Assembly (NCBI RefSeq): GCF_000402035.1
Contig: NC_021287.1
Coordinates: 2,046,001 to 2,110,000, forward strand
Reading direction: 5' to 3'
Length of the DNA stretch: 64,000 bases
Source: Caballeronia insecticola
GTDB lineage: Bacteria; Pseudomonadota; Gammaproteobacteria; Burkholderiales; Burkholderiaceae
Shown: positions 9,034-19,380 of the stretch, in pieces
Layout of the letters: every line of letters begins with the position of its first letter
How positions within the stretch are numbered: the first letter of the stretch is position 1
The notes under the pieces: generated by a model
Databases searched by the model: none
What the model was told of the DNA's origin: nothing
The model's input: only the letters and a program-made list of their open reading frames with translations
Made by a program: the position numbers and the translations under genes

Positions 9034-9927
9034 TCACTGGAACGAGCCGATCCGCTTCAGGTTGCTGAAGTTCATCCAGATGAAGAACGCACGACCCACG
9101 ATGTTCTGATCCGGCACGAAGCCCCAGTAGCGGCTGTCGGCACTGTTGTCGCGGTTGTCGCCCATCATGAAGTAGTTGCCCGGCGGCACCTTGCACGTGA
9201 CGCCCTGCGCGTTGTAGTTGCAGTTGTCGCGGAAGGGGAAGTCGTCCGCGCCGACGACGAACGGCGGCACCTGCGGATTGTTCAGGATCGCGTTCTTGCG
9301 GCCGTCGAGGTCTTCTTCGAACTGCTTCGCGTAGCCGATGCGCTCGTCGTCGAAATAGTCGGGCAGCGGGGTTTCCGGCACCGGCTTGCCGTTGATCGTG
9401 AGCTTCTTGTCTTCGTAAGCGACCGTGTCGCCCGGCAGGCCGATCACGCGCTTGATGTAGTCGACCGACTCGTCCTTCGGATAACGGAACACGACCACGT
9501 CGCCGCGTTGCAGCGGGCGGCCTTGCGTCATCTTCGTGTTGATGATCGGCAGGCGCAGACCGTACTCGTACTTGTTGACGAGGATGAAGTCGCCGACGAG
9601 CAGTGTCGGCACCATCGAGCCGGACGGAATCTTGAACGGCTCGATGATAAACGAGCGCACCACGAACACCGCGAGGATCACCGGAAAGAAGCTCGCCGTG
9701 TATTCGAGCCACCACGGCTGGCGCAATTTGTCGTCACGCAGGCGGGCGCGCGTTTGCGCGGCGTTTTCATCGGCGAAACGCTCGCCCACGCGTTCCTGCT
9801 GGCGGTCGAACTCGGCCGCGGCGGCATCGGCGGCGCGGCGCCGTTGCGGCAGAAAGACCAGCTTGTCGAGCACCCATGCAATTCCCGTCAGAACGACGAG
9901 GATCAAGAGAATCAGTGCAAAATTCAT
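9034..9927 (-). CDS. lepB: Signal peptidase I
   Basis: 297 residues. It cleaves signal peptides of exported proteins at the outer face of the inner membrane. Two N-terminal membrane segments (about 2-20 and 80-95) precede the catalytic Ser104 in IPSGSM; the general base is Lys159 in YIKRVIGLPGD; box E is MMGDNRDNSADSRYWG. The start is the ATG at 9927; a TTG one codon upstream is ignored. It lies 66 bases downstream of lepA, the usual lepA-lepB pair. Confidence 0.97.
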   Translation of the reverse strand: MNFALILLILVVLTGIAWVLDKLVFLPQRRRAADAAAAEFDRQQERVGERFADENAAQTRARLRDDKLRQPWWLEYTASFFPVILAVFVVRSFIIEPFKIPSGSMVPTLLVGDFILVNKYEYGLRLPIINTKMTQGRPLQRGDVVVFRYPKDESVDYIKRVIGLPGDTVAYEDKKLTINGKPVPETPLPDYFDDERIGYAKQFEEDLDGRKNAILNNPQVPPFVVGADDFPFRDNCNYNAQGVTCKVPPGNYFMMGDNRDNSADSRYWGFVPDQNIVGRAFFIWMNFSNLKRIGSFQ

Positions 9928-9993
9928 CAATCGATTCCGGTTGTTATCGTTGTTTGCCGTGCTGCGGCGCCGGCGTGGCGAACGAGGAAAACG

Positions 9994-11784
<1,791 letters not shown>

Positions 11785-11801
11785 TCAGTGCCGATCAAGC
11801 G

Positions 11802-11837
11802 AAAAAGGCGCGCCCTCACCAACGCGGAGCACGCCTT
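11802..11837 (-). terminator. Possible weak terminator upstream of lepA
   Basis: On the minus strand AAGGCG pairs with CGCCTT across a long loop, followed by TTTTTCGC. It would separate the sigma-E block from lepA. The stem is short and the loop large, so this is tentative. Confidence 0.35.
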
Positions 11838-11930
11838 AGAAAATTGGGGAAAACTTCAGCATTTTAGCCGAAAACCGTTTCGGCCCGGCGCTTTTCGCCT
11901 TTCGGTGGCGAAAGCGATGAAAGCGGCGAA

Positions 11931-12191
11931 TCACGCGCTCCGCGCGTCGAGCGCCGCCTGAACCGCGCGCGCGTCGAGCCGGTAGCGGCAAAGCTCGACG
12001 CCGTCCAGCGCCAACACCGGCACGAGTTCGTTGTAACGCGCCTCGAGCGCCGGATCTTCGTCGATGTCCACCCAGTCGATCGCGAGGCCGTGGCGCGCGG
12101 CGAGCGGGGCCAGTTCGGCGCGCATGTCCTCGCACAAATGGCACCAGGCGCGCCCGTAAAGGATGAAAGCCGCGCCCGGCGTGGAGTTCAT
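11931..12191 (-). CDS. Glutaredoxin-like thioredoxin-fold protein
   Basis: 86 residues. A short thioredoxin fold of the glutaredoxin/DUF836 type, with the redox pair Cys17-X-X-Cys20 in RAWCHLCEDM and the cis-Pro region LVPVLALDGVELC. Probably a cytoplasmic thiol oxidoreductase; the substrate is unknown. It follows the mucD-like protease by 13 bases, so it is likely the tail of the sigma-E operon. This placement next to lepA recurs in related betaproteobacteria as far as I recall. Confidence 0.85.
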   Translation of the reverse strand: MNSTPGAAFILYGRAWCHLCEDMRAELAPLAARHGLAIDWVDIDEDPALEARYNELVPVLALDGVELCRYRLDARAVQAALDARSA

Positions 12192-12204
12192 CGCGCGAGC
12201 CTGC

Positions 12205-13746
12205 CTACTTCTGCGCCGGCACGCGCGGGCGCAGCGGCACGAACTGCGTGTTGTCGCCGCGACGCACGAGAATCGGCACCATTTTGCTGGCGTCGAGATT
12301 CTGCGCGACCGCTTCGAACTGCTTCGCGCTCGTGATGTCCGTATCGCCGACGCGCAGGATGATGTCGCCCTTCTGGAAGCCCGCGCGCGCCGCCGGACCC
12401 TCGACCGCGTCCACCTGCACGCCGCTCGTGAGTTTCAGCGACTTGCGCTGCTCGGCCGGGATATCGCTCACCGCGAGCCCGAGCGAATTGCTCGCGCGTT
12501 CCTTCGGCTGCGGCGTCTTCTTCTGCTCGGCCTTCGCGACCTTGTCCGGCTGCATCTCGGCCACGACAATCGGCAGTTCGCGCGTCTGGCCTTTACGCCA
12601 CACGGTGATCGTGGCTTTGGTGCCGGGCTTCGTGTCGCCGACCATGCGCGGCAGATCCGTCGCGGTTTCGACGTTCTGGCCGTTGAACTTCATGATGATG
12701 TCGCCCGGCTGCACGCCCGCCTTGTCCGCCGGACCGCCCGACTCGACGCTCGACACGAGCGCGCCCTGCGCCTTCGGCAATCCGAGCGAATCCGCGACGT
12801 CTTTCGTCACTTCGCCGATCGCCACCGCGATGCGCCCGCGCACGACCTTGCCCGAGGTCTTCAGCTGATCGGCCACGCGCATTGCTTCGTCGATCGGAAT
12901 CGCGAACGAGATGCCCATGAAGCCGCCCGTGCGGCTGTAGATCTGCGAATTGATGCCGATCACCTCGCCCGCCATGTTGATGAGCGGCCCGCCCGAGTTG
13001 CCCGGGTTCACGGCCACATCGGTCTGGATGAACGGCAGGTAGTCGCCCGTATCGCGCCCCTTCGCGCTGACGATGCCCGCGGTCACGGTGTTGTCGAGGC
13101 CGAACGGCGAACCGATCGCGAGCACCCATTCGCCGACGCGCACCTTGTTCGAATCGCCGATGGTGATTGCCGGCAGATTCGTCGCGCTGATCTTGACCAC
13201 GGCCACGTCCGTGCGCTCGTCGACGCCGACGAGCCGCGCCTTGAATTCGCGCTTGTCGGTGAGCGTGACGTAGATGGTGTCGGCATCGTCGACGACGTGC
13301 GCGTTGGTCATCACGTAGCCGTCCGTCGACAGGATGAAGCCCGAGCCGACGCCACTGCTTTGTTCCGAATTGTCCTGGTTGTCGTCAGGCGCGTTGCGGC
13401 TGCCGCCCTTGCCCTGATCGCCGCCGCTGCCGCCGTTGTTGCCTCCACCACCGCCGCCGCCGCGCGGCGAACCGGGCTGGCCGGGCATCGGAATGCCGAA
13501 GAAGCGGCGGAAGAACTCGGACATGTCGCCGTCATCGAGACCGGGCGGCACGCCGCGCAGTTCAGTGCCGGACCCGACGCGCGAAGTCGTGCGAATGTTC
13601 ACAACCGACGGCCCCACTTTGTCGACGAGCGTCGTAAAGTCCGGCAGGTTCACCGTGGGCACCGCTGACGCACTCTGCGAGACGAACGGCAGGCACACGG
13701 CGAGCGCCGCGGCCGCGATGAACTTGCGCAGCGAGTAGTTGCTCAT
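12205..13746 (-). CDS. mucD: DegP/MucD-type periplasmic serine protease
   Basis: 513 residues, HtrA family. A signal peptide (LRKFIAAAALAVCLPFVSQSASA) is followed by a Gly/Asn-rich loop at 90-125, then the trypsin-like domain with triad His150 (TNAHVV), Asp180 (DVAVVKI) and Ser251 (NPGNSGGPL), and two PDZ domains (about 300-390 and 410-500). It degrades or refolds damaged envelope proteins. It is the fourth gene of rpoE-rseA-rseB-mucD, the same order as algU-mucA-mucB-mucD in Pseudomonas, so it is probably controlled by sigma-E. Confidence 0.95.
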   Translation of the reverse strand: MSNYSLRKFIAAAALAVCLPFVSQSASAVPTVNLPDFTTLVDKVGPSVVNIRTTSRVGSGTELRGVPPGLDDGDMSEFFRRFFGIPMPGQPGSPRGGGGGGGNNGGSGGDQGKGGSRNAPDDNQDNSEQSSGVGSGFILSTDGYVMTNAHVVDDADTIYVTLTDKREFKARLVGVDERTDVAVVKISATNLPAITIGDSNKVRVGEWVLAIGSPFGLDNTVTAGIVSAKGRDTGDYLPFIQTDVAVNPGNSGGPLINMAGEVIGINSQIYSRTGGFMGISFAIPIDEAMRVADQLKTSGKVVRGRIAVAIGEVTKDVADSLGLPKAQGALVSSVESGGPADKAGVQPGDIIMKFNGQNVETATDLPRMVGDTKPGTKATITVWRKGQTRELPIVVAEMQPDKVAKAEQKKTPQPKERASNSLGLAVSDIPAEQRKSLKLTSGVQVDAVEGPAARAGFQKGDIILRVGDTDITSAKQFEAVAQNLDASKMVPILVRRGDNTQFVPLRPRVPAQK

Positions 13747-13768
13747 AGGTTGGAGGCCGGGATCTGGA

Positions 13769-14809
13769 TTACTTGGAAGGCTTGTATTCTATGGCAGAAG
13801 CAAATTGCTGCAATGTAGCTTGCGGCACTTCGCCCAACAAGGTAATCCAGAAATCCCCGCGCCGCTTCACAAGCACGTGTGTTGCGCCGCTGTTGCCCGC
13901 GCCTTCCTTGCGCGTATTCTTTTCGACCGGCTCGACGAACACGGAGATGGTCGCGAGGCCGTCCGAAAACACCGCCTGATCGACCGGAATCGGCGGCTGG
14001 CCCGGCTGGCTCGACGCCATCGGACGGCGTAACTCGCGAATCTTGCGAAAGCCCGCGATATTCGGCGTCAGCTGCCAGCCCTGCGCTTCCATGTCCACCG
14101 CCTGCACGGGCGGGCGCACGATGGTCCAGCCCGACGTACTGCGGATGCCGTTCGCGATCGGCGTTTTGTCGACCGGCCCGCCAATGCGCACCTGCGAGAA
14201 CGACAGCTGTTCGAGCACCTGGCCGTCGGGATCGAGCGTCTGCGCGCGCAGCAGCAGGCCGGTTTTTGCGTCGGCCCACAGCTTGTAGGCGAAGCGGTAG
14301 GAATCTTTTGGATCGAGTTCGAGCACCTGGCTGTCCAGACCCGCGACGCGGTCGCTGCCCAGAAGCTTGGGTTCGTAGACAGACAGCACCTGATCGCCGC
14401 TCGCGGCGAGCAGCGCCGGGAACGAGTCCCGGTTTTGCCGATGCTCGACGACCAGCAAGTGCCGCTCGGGGACGAACGTGAACATGTCGTCGTCGTGGCG
14501 CAGCATCTTGCGCGGCGCGCCGTCGAGACTTTCCAGGGATTCGTATTCGCCATCGCCGCGTGTGGCGACATGCGTGATGCGCGACGACTGAACGGTCGCG
14601 CCGCGCTGGTAGACGAACGTACCCTCGTAATTCTGCTGCTGGGCCGCCTCGTGGATGCGGTTGAGCAGGCTGACAGCCGATTTGCGAGTGGCGGCGGGAT
14701 CGTCCGTCTGGGCAAAACTGCCCGATGCCGCCGTCAACAACGCGGCTGCGCACAGCATCAACGCCGGCAGCCGCCCCCAATAGTTCGTTTTAGTCAACCG
14801 CGCACTCAC
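13769..14809 (-). CDS. rseB: Sigma-E regulatory protein RseB/MucB
   Basis: 346 residues with an N-terminal signal peptide (ALMLCAAALLTAASGSFAQ). The LolA-like N-domain and the C-domain match MucB/RseB (ALLNRIHEAAQQQNYEGTFVYQRGATVQSSRITH type start). In the periplasm RseB binds the anti-sigma factor RseA and shields it from proteolysis until lipids or lipopolysaccharide accumulate. It sits between rseA (6 bases) and mucD (22 bases). Confidence 0.94.
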   Translation of the reverse strand: MSARLTKTNYWGRLPALMLCAAALLTAASGSFAQTDDPAATRKSAVSLLNRIHEAAQQQNYEGTFVYQRGATVQSSRITHVATRGDGEYESLESLDGAPRKMLRHDDDMFTFVPERHLLVVEHRQNRDSFPALLAASGDQVLSVYEPKLLGSDRVAGLDSQVLELDPKDSYRFAYKLWADAKTGLLLRAQTLDPDGQVLEQLSFSQVRIGGPVDKTPIANGIRSTSGWTIVRPPVQAVDMEAQGWQLTPNIAGFRKIRELRRPMASSQPGQPPIPVDQAVFSDGLATISVFVEPVEKNTRKEGAGNSGATHVLVKRRGDFWITLLGEVPQATLQQFASAIEYKPSK

Positions 14810-14815
14810 ATCAAA

Positions 14816-15442
14816 TTATTGACTCGGCGAGGTAGCCGCCGCGCGAATCAAGGGCATGGAACCGGGCATCGCAGGCTGCTGCGAGAACTGCTGATGCGCG
14901 ACGAGATACTGGTCGAGATCGGCGTCGCGGATGATGTTCGCCTCGACGACAGGCGCACGCACCGTCACCGCCGGCACCGACGCGAGCGCCACGCGCTGCA
15001 CGGAATCCGCCGGTGCGACGCTCGCCACCTGCGCGCCGCCGTGGCTGTCCACGCCTTGCAATTGCGGCACGACGATCCACGTCAGGGTCGCGGCCGCCGC
15101 GGCCACCGCAAACGCGGGCACGACGCGACGACGCAACATGCCGCCACGCGCCTTCGCGGGCGGCGCCGCGGGCGCGAGCACATGCGCCTCGGCCTCGAAG
15201 CGCGCCGAGAATGCGGTCATGAAGGCGCTGCTGCGCGCCGGGCTGACCGCGAGATCGTCGGAACGCAGTGCGTCGCCGATCAGGTGATAGGCCGACCACG
15301 CCGCTCGCTCGTCGCTTTTCAGTTCCGCGAGAAACTGGCTGATATTTCCAATCTCGTCGAGCGACTCACCGTCGACGAATGCCGACATGCGTTCGCCGCG
15401 CGAACCTGTTTGCGTCTGATTCTGCATCGAGACCGACCCCAT
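14816..15442 (-). CDS. rseA: Anti-sigma-E factor RseA/MucA
   Basis: About 208 residues. The cytoplasmic N-domain (MSAFVDGESLDEIGNISQFL and WSAYHLIGDALRSDDL) is the RseA_N sigma-binding fold; one transmembrane helix follows (VVPAFAVAAAAATLTWIVV), then a periplasmic tail that would bind RseB and be cut by regulated proteolysis. The start is uncertain: ATG 15442 is preceded by GGGGAG at a short spacing, ATG 15454 by GGGGTG. It lies directly downstream of rpoE. Confidence 0.92.
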   Translation of the reverse strand: MGSVSMQNQTQTGSRGERMSAFVDGESLDEIGNISQFLAELKSDERAAWSAYHLIGDALRSDDLAVSPARSSAFMTAFSARFEAEAHVLAPAAPPAKARGGMLRRRVVPAFAVAAAAATLTWIVVPQLQGVDSHGGAQVASVAPADSVQRVALASVPAVTVRAPVVEANIIRDADLDQYLVAHQQFSQQPAMPGSMPLIRAAATSPSQ

Positions 15443-15523
15443 GATGCTCCCCATCGTGACCACACCCCGTAGTGACACCAACTAACCCAGATATCGCGTC
15501 CCTGTCCCGTGGATTGCCGCCGC

Positions 15524-16123
15524 TTACCAGCGTTTGCCTTCGGGAGTGTCCAACAACGGACGCAATTTTGCCGCAATGGCTTCGCGAGCACGAAAAATTC
15601 TCGATCTGACGGTGCCGATGGGGCAATTCATCATTTCGGCGATTTCTTCGTAGCTCAAACCTTCAATTTCCCGGAGCGTGATGGCGGTGCGCAGTTCTTC
15701 CGGCAACAGCGCCATCGCAGCATTGACCGTTTGTGCGATCTGCTTGCTCATCAACATCGATTCGGGCGTGTTGATATCCCTTAGTTGGTCCGCGTCGGAG
15801 AAAGTTTCCGCTTCTTCCGCATCGGCTTCGGTAGAAGTGGGCGCGCGCCGTCCCTGCGTTGCAAGGTAATTCTTTGCCGTGTTGACCGCAATCCGGTAGA
15901 GCCATGTATAGAACGCCGATTCGCCCCGAAATTGCGGCAGCGCGCGGTAAGCCTTGATGAAGGCGTCCTGGGCGACGTCTTCAACCTCGGCGGGGTCGCG
16001 CACGAGGCGCGAGATCAGTCGAATGATCTTGCGGTGGTATTTGGCGACCAGCAGTTCGAACGCGGCCTTGTCACCCTTTTGGACACGCTCGACCAGCAAT
16101 TGGTCGATTTCTTTTTCGCTCAC
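15524..16123 (-). CDS. rpoE: RNA polymerase sigma-E factor
   Basis: 199 residues, ECF group. Region 2 (KYHRKIIRLISRLVRDPAEVEDVAQDAFIKAYRALPQFRGES) and region 4 (LREIEGLSYEEIAEMMNCPIGTVRSRIFRAREAI) are intact. It directs the envelope-stress response and heads the rpoE-rseA-rseB-mucD operon. A sigma-70-like promoter lies about 40 bases upstream of the start. Confidence 0.97.
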   Translation of the reverse strand: MSEKEIDQLLVERVQKGDKAAFELLVAKYHRKIIRLISRLVRDPAEVEDVAQDAFIKAYRALPQFRGESAFYTWLYRIAVNTAKNYLATQGRRAPTSTEADAEEAETFSDADQLRDINTPESMLMSKQIAQTVNAAMALLPEELRTAITLREIEGLSYEEIAEMMNCPIGTVRSRIFRAREAIAAKLRPLLDTPEGKRW

Positions 16124-16164
16124 CTGGGAAATCCGTTTCGCTTTGGGGAGTTGCGCGGACGGCT

Positions 16165-16192
16165 ATTGTAGCGTTCTCGCCTGTAAGGTCAC
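16165..16192 (-). promoter_or_regulatory. Predicted sigma-70 promoter of rpoE
   Basis: On the minus strand GTGACC and TACAAT are separated by 16 bases, about 40 bases before the rpoE ATG. The -10 matches 5 of 6 and the -35 matches 4 of 6. Confidence 0.45.
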
Positions 16193-16219
16193 TGGAACGC
16201 TCATGAGCCGTTACAGTCG

Positions 16220-16723
16220 TTACAGGTGCGAGGCGGCCGCGCGACGGGCCTGAACGGACAATTGGCGGAAGGTGTCGGCGTCCACGGCATCGGCCGGGAC
16301 CAGCAGCATTTCACGCCGTCCGCGCGCACCGGCGAGCGTCAGTGCGAGCAGCCGCCCGCTCCATTGCGCGTAACCGGCGACACGCGCATGCCGCGCCTCG
16401 CCGGAGCGACTCCAGAGCGTGAGGCCGTCTGCATGCAGGGTGATTGCCGACGGCTGCGCACGCAGCCAGCGATACGACGCGAGCCCGAGCGCCGCCAGCG
16501 TCGCGGCACAGGCGAGCGTTGCGTGCCCGGCGTGCTCCGTGTGCGCGAACACGCACTGGAACACCGATGCGCCCGCCACGCCCGTGAAGCCGATCAGCGC
16601 GCTGGCCAAGAAACGCGACGGCCGCAGCGGGACGCCCGGTGTCGAGCCGGTTTCCCGCTGCGGCCGATTCACAGATCGATTTACAGACCGATTTACAGAC
16701 CGACTCACATACGCGCCCGCCAT
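16220..16723 (-). CDS. Small membrane protein, YgfX-like
   Basis: 167 residues. Two close hydrophobic segments (FLASALIGFTGVAGASVFQCVF and ATLACAATLAALGLASYRWL) are followed by a beta-rich tail (ITLHADGLTLWSRSGEARHARV). This layout resembles YgfX/CptA family proteins; the match is by architecture only and weak. The N-terminus carries a tetrapeptide repeat SVNR encoded by a 12-bp tandem repeat (16665-16712), so the real start may lie after it. It sits between rpoE and fabF, 31 bases from fabF. Confidence 0.7.
   Translation of the reverse strand: MAGAYVSRSVNRSVNRSVNRPQRETGSTPGVPLRPSRFLASALIGFTGVAGASVFQCVFAHTEHAGHATLACAATLAALGLASYRWLRAQPSAITLHADGLTLWSRSGEARHARVAGYAQWSGRLLALTLAGARGRREMLLVPADAVDADTFRQLSVQARRAAASHL
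16665..16712 (-). repeat. 12-bp tandem repeat, four units, in coding sequence
   Basis: Four consecutive 12-base units (plus strand consensus CGATTTACAGAC; the two middle copies are identical, the outer ones differ by two or three bases). It encodes repeated SVNR on the minus strand at the N-terminus of the 16220-16723 gene. Confidence 0.9.
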
Positions 16724-16754
16724 GTCGTTCCCCGTGATGACGAGCGCGCCGTGC

Positions 16755-17993
16755 TCAGTGACGCTTGAAGACGAGCGAGCCGTTCGTGCCGCCGAAGCCG
16801 AACGAGTTCTTCACCGCGACGTCGATCTTCATTTCCCGCGCCGTGTTCGCGCAGTAGTCCAGGTTGCACTTCGGATCCTGGTTGAAGATGTTGATGGTCG
16901 GCGGCGACACCTGATTGTGGATCGCCAGCACGGTGAACACCGACTCGAGGCCGCCCGCGCCGCCCAGAAGGTGGCCGGTCATCGACTTCGTGGAGTTCAC
17001 AACGACCTTCTTCGCGTGATCGCCGAGCGCGCGCGTGATACCGATGGTCTCCGCGATATCGCCGAGCGGCGTCGAGGTGCCGTGCGCGTTGACGTAGTTC
17101 ACTTCGTCGGCGTTGACGCGGGCGTTCTTCATCGCGTTGACCATGGCGCGGCGGCCGCCGTCGCCGTCTTCGGGCGGTGCGGTCATGTGGTAAGCGTCGC
17201 CGCTCATGCCGTAGCCGAGCACTTCGGCGTAGATCTTCGCGCCGCGCTTCTTCGCATGCTCGTACTCTTCGAGCACCATCACGCCCGCGCCTTCGCCGAG
17301 CACGAAACCGTCACGGTCCGTGTCCCAGGGACGGCTTGCCGTCGCCGGGTCGTCGTTGCGTTGCGACAGCGCACGCGCCGCCGCGAAACCGCCGATGCCG
17401 AGCGGCGAAACGGTCGCTTCCGCGCCGCCCGCGATCATCACGTCCGCGTCGCCGTATTCGATCAGACGCGACGCCTCGCCGATGCAATGCAGGCCGGTCG
17501 TACAGGCCGTCACCATCGAGAGGTTCGGACCCTTGAAGCCGAAGCGAATCGACAAATGGCCCGAGATCATGTTGATGATCGAGGCCGGCACGAAGAACGG
17601 CGAGATGCGGCGCGGGCCGCGATTGAGCAGTTCCGTTTGCGTGATTTCGATCATCGGCAGCCCGCCGATGCCCGAGCCCACCACGACGCCCACGCGCTCC
17701 GCGTTGTCCTCGGTGATTTCCAGGCCGCTGTCCTGCATGGCCTGCACGCCCGCCGCGAAGCCGTAATGGATGAACGTATCCATATGGCGCGCTTCTTTCG
17801 CGGGCATGTACTCCTCGATGTTGAAGCCCTTCACTTCACCCGCGAAACGCGTGGAGAAATTGGTGGCGTCGAACTTCGTGATATTGGCGATGCCCGACTT
17901 GCCCGCGACCAGATTCGCCCAGCCGTCGGCAACGGTATTGCCGACAGGCGAAACGAGCCCAAGGCCTGTAACAACAACTCGACGACGGCTCAC
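16755..17993 (-). CDS. fabF: 3-oxoacyl-[ACP] synthase II
   Basis: 412 residues, thiolase fold. It elongates acyl-ACP with malonyl-ACP and sets unsaturated fatty-acid chain length. Active-site Cys164 (TACTTGLH), the histidines in [11 protein letters not shown] and [12 protein letters not shown] and the C-terminal NSFGFGGTN are present. The start [18 protein letters not shown] is canonical. It is separated from acpP by 157 bases holding a terminator-like hairpin, so its expression is probably partly uncoupled from acpP. Confidence 0.98.
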   Translation of the reverse strand: MSRRRVVVTGLGLVSPVGNTVADGWANLVAGKSGIANITKFDATNFSTRFAGEVKGFNIEEYMPAKEARHMDTFIHYGFAAGVQAMQDSGLEITEDNAERVGVVVGSGIGGLPMIEITQTELLNRGPRRISPFFVPASIINMISGHLSIRFGFKGPNLSMVTACTTGLHCIGEASRLIEYGDADVMIAGGAEATVSPLGIGGFAAARALSQRNDDPATASRPWDTDRDGFVLGEGAGVMVLEEYEHAKKRGAKIYAEVLGYGMSGDAYHMTAPPEDGDGGRRAMVNAMKNARVNADEVNYVNAHGTSTPLGDIAETIGITRALGDHAKKVVVNSTKSMTGHLLGGAGGLESVFTVLAIHNQVSPPTINIFNQDPKCNLDYCANTAREMKIDVAVKNSFGFGGTNGSLVFKRH

Positions 17994-18018
17994 GGTAACC
18001 CCTTATCCATAGAATGAC

Positions 18019-18075
18019 GAAAAACAAAAGCCACAGCGGCCACAGGAAACCGCCCTGTGTGCCCTGTGGCTGTGA
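18019..18075 (-). terminator. Intra-operon terminator/attenuator between acpP and fabF
   Basis: On the minus strand CACAGCCACAGG pairs with CCTGTGGCCGCTGTG (three-base bulge), followed by CTTTTGTTTTTC. The stem is at 18032-18075 and the T-rich run at 18019-18030. It would end part of the acpP transcripts before fabF. Confidence 0.75.
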
Positions 18076-18150
18076 TATCGGTCAGCAACACGGTTTCAGC
18101 AGCGACGAACATCGAACTCTGGGAGCGATGAGCCGCTGGCGCGTCCGGCC

Positions 18151-18390
18151 TTACGCCTTGACGTTCGCGCGAGCGTAGTCGATCGCTTGCTGAACCGTGG
18201 TGATCTTTTCGGCCTCTTCATCGGGAATTTCCATGCCGAATTCGTCTTCCAGCGCCATCACGAGTTCGACCGTATCGAGCGAGTCAGCGCCCAGATCGTT
18301 CACGAACGACGCTTCGTTCTTGATTTCGGCTTCCGCCACGCCCAGTTGTTCGGCGACGATCTTCTTCACGCGCTGTTCGATGTTGTCCAT
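18151..18390 (-). CDS. acpP: Acyl carrier protein
   Basis: 79 residues, acidic four-helix protein carrying growing acyl chains. Ser37 in [12 protein letters not shown] receives phosphopantetheine from AcpS (gene at 4684-5088). The ATG at 18390 has GAGGG about 8 bases upstream. It lies in fabG-acpP-fabF order but with 239 bases before it and a terminator-like hairpin after it, a layout that allows a separate abundant transcript. Confidence 0.98.
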
Positions 18391-18434
18391 GCAGCCCTCC
18401 GAGGGAAAAAAAGTTCGAAAATACGAGTGCGCGC

Positions 18435-18443
18435 ATTTTATCA
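18435..18443 (-). promoter_or_regulatory. Possible extended -10 element upstream of acpP
   Basis: Minus-strand TGATAAAAT fits an extended -10, about 45 bases before the acpP start; no good -35 is seen at 17 bases. A dedicated acpP promoter is expected here because the gap to fabG is long. Confidence 0.35.
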
Positions 18444-18629
18444 GGTTTGGACCCGCAAAATACGGCGCGTCAGTTCCATGCTCCGCTGTCCGGTGCGCTT
18501 CATCAAGAGGGCTGCCGGGGCGTTGCATCGATTCCTTACTGCCGCGCTCGGGAGCGGTGCGCCATGCTTCGCGAGCATTTTGCGCGCCCGTCCGGCGCGG
18601 ATATTAAGCGAAAATCGGCGAAATGCCTA

Positions 18630-19370
18630 TTACATGTACATGCCGCCGTTCACGTGCAGCGTCGTGCCGGTGATGTAACCGGCAAACGGCGATGCAAGGA
18701 ACGCCACAGCATGCGCGATATCCTCGGGCGCGCCCAGTCGGCCAAGTGGTATCTGTGCAGTGAGCGCGGTGCGCTGCTCTTCCGGCAGAACCTTGGTCAT
18801 GTCCGTGTCGATGAAGCCCGGCGCGATGCAGTTCACCGTAATGCCGCGGCTGCCGATCTCGCGTGCGAGCGCGCGCGTCATGCCCGCCACGCCGGCCTTC
18901 GCCGCCGCGTAGTTCGCCTGGCCGGGATTGCCCGAGCTGCCCACCACCGACGTGATGTTGATGATGCGCCCGCCGCGCGCCTTCATCATCGGGCGCAGCA
19001 CGGCCCGCGACAGGCGGAATACCGCGCGCAGGTTGGTGTCGATGACGGCGTCGAATTCGTCGTCCTTCATGCGCATGGCGAGCTGGTCTTTCGTGATGCC
19101 CGCGTTGTTCACGAGCACGTTCAGGCCGCCGAACTCCTTTACCGTCGCCTCGATGAACGCGTCGGCCGCGGCCGCGTCGTTCACGTTCAGGACCGCGCCG
19201 CGGCTCTTGCCGCTGACCGCCTGAAGCGCTTCGGTGATGCCGGCCGCGCCGCTTTCGCTGGTCGCCGTGCCGATGACGGTTGCGCCCTGCTTCGCGAGCT
19301 CCAGCGCGATCGCGCGCCCGATTCCGCGCGATGCGCCCGTGACGATGGCTACTTGATTTTCCAGATTCAT
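18630..19370 (-). CDS. fabG: 3-oxoacyl-[ACP] reductase
   Basis: 246 residues, short-chain dehydrogenase. It reduces 3-ketoacyl-ACP with NADPH. The cofactor motif TGASRGIGRAIA, NNAGITKD, and the catalytic Ser/Tyr/Lys set (ITSVVGSSGNPGQANYAAAKAG) are present. It follows fabD by 10 bases. Ends with the typical GTTLHVNGGMYM. Confidence 0.97.
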   Translation of the reverse strand: MNLENQVAIVTGASRGIGRAIALELAKQGATVIGTATSESGAAGITEALQAVSGKSRGAVLNVNDAAAADAFIEATVKEFGGLNVLVNNAGITKDQLAMRMKDDEFDAVIDTNLRAVFRLSRAVLRPMMKARGGRIINITSVVGSSGNPGQANYAAAKAGVAGMTRALAREIGSRGITVNCIAPGFIDTDMTKVLPEEQRTALTAQIPLGRLGAPEDIAHAVAFLASPFAGYITGTTLHVNGGMYM

Positions 19371-19380
19371 GGGTGGCTCC

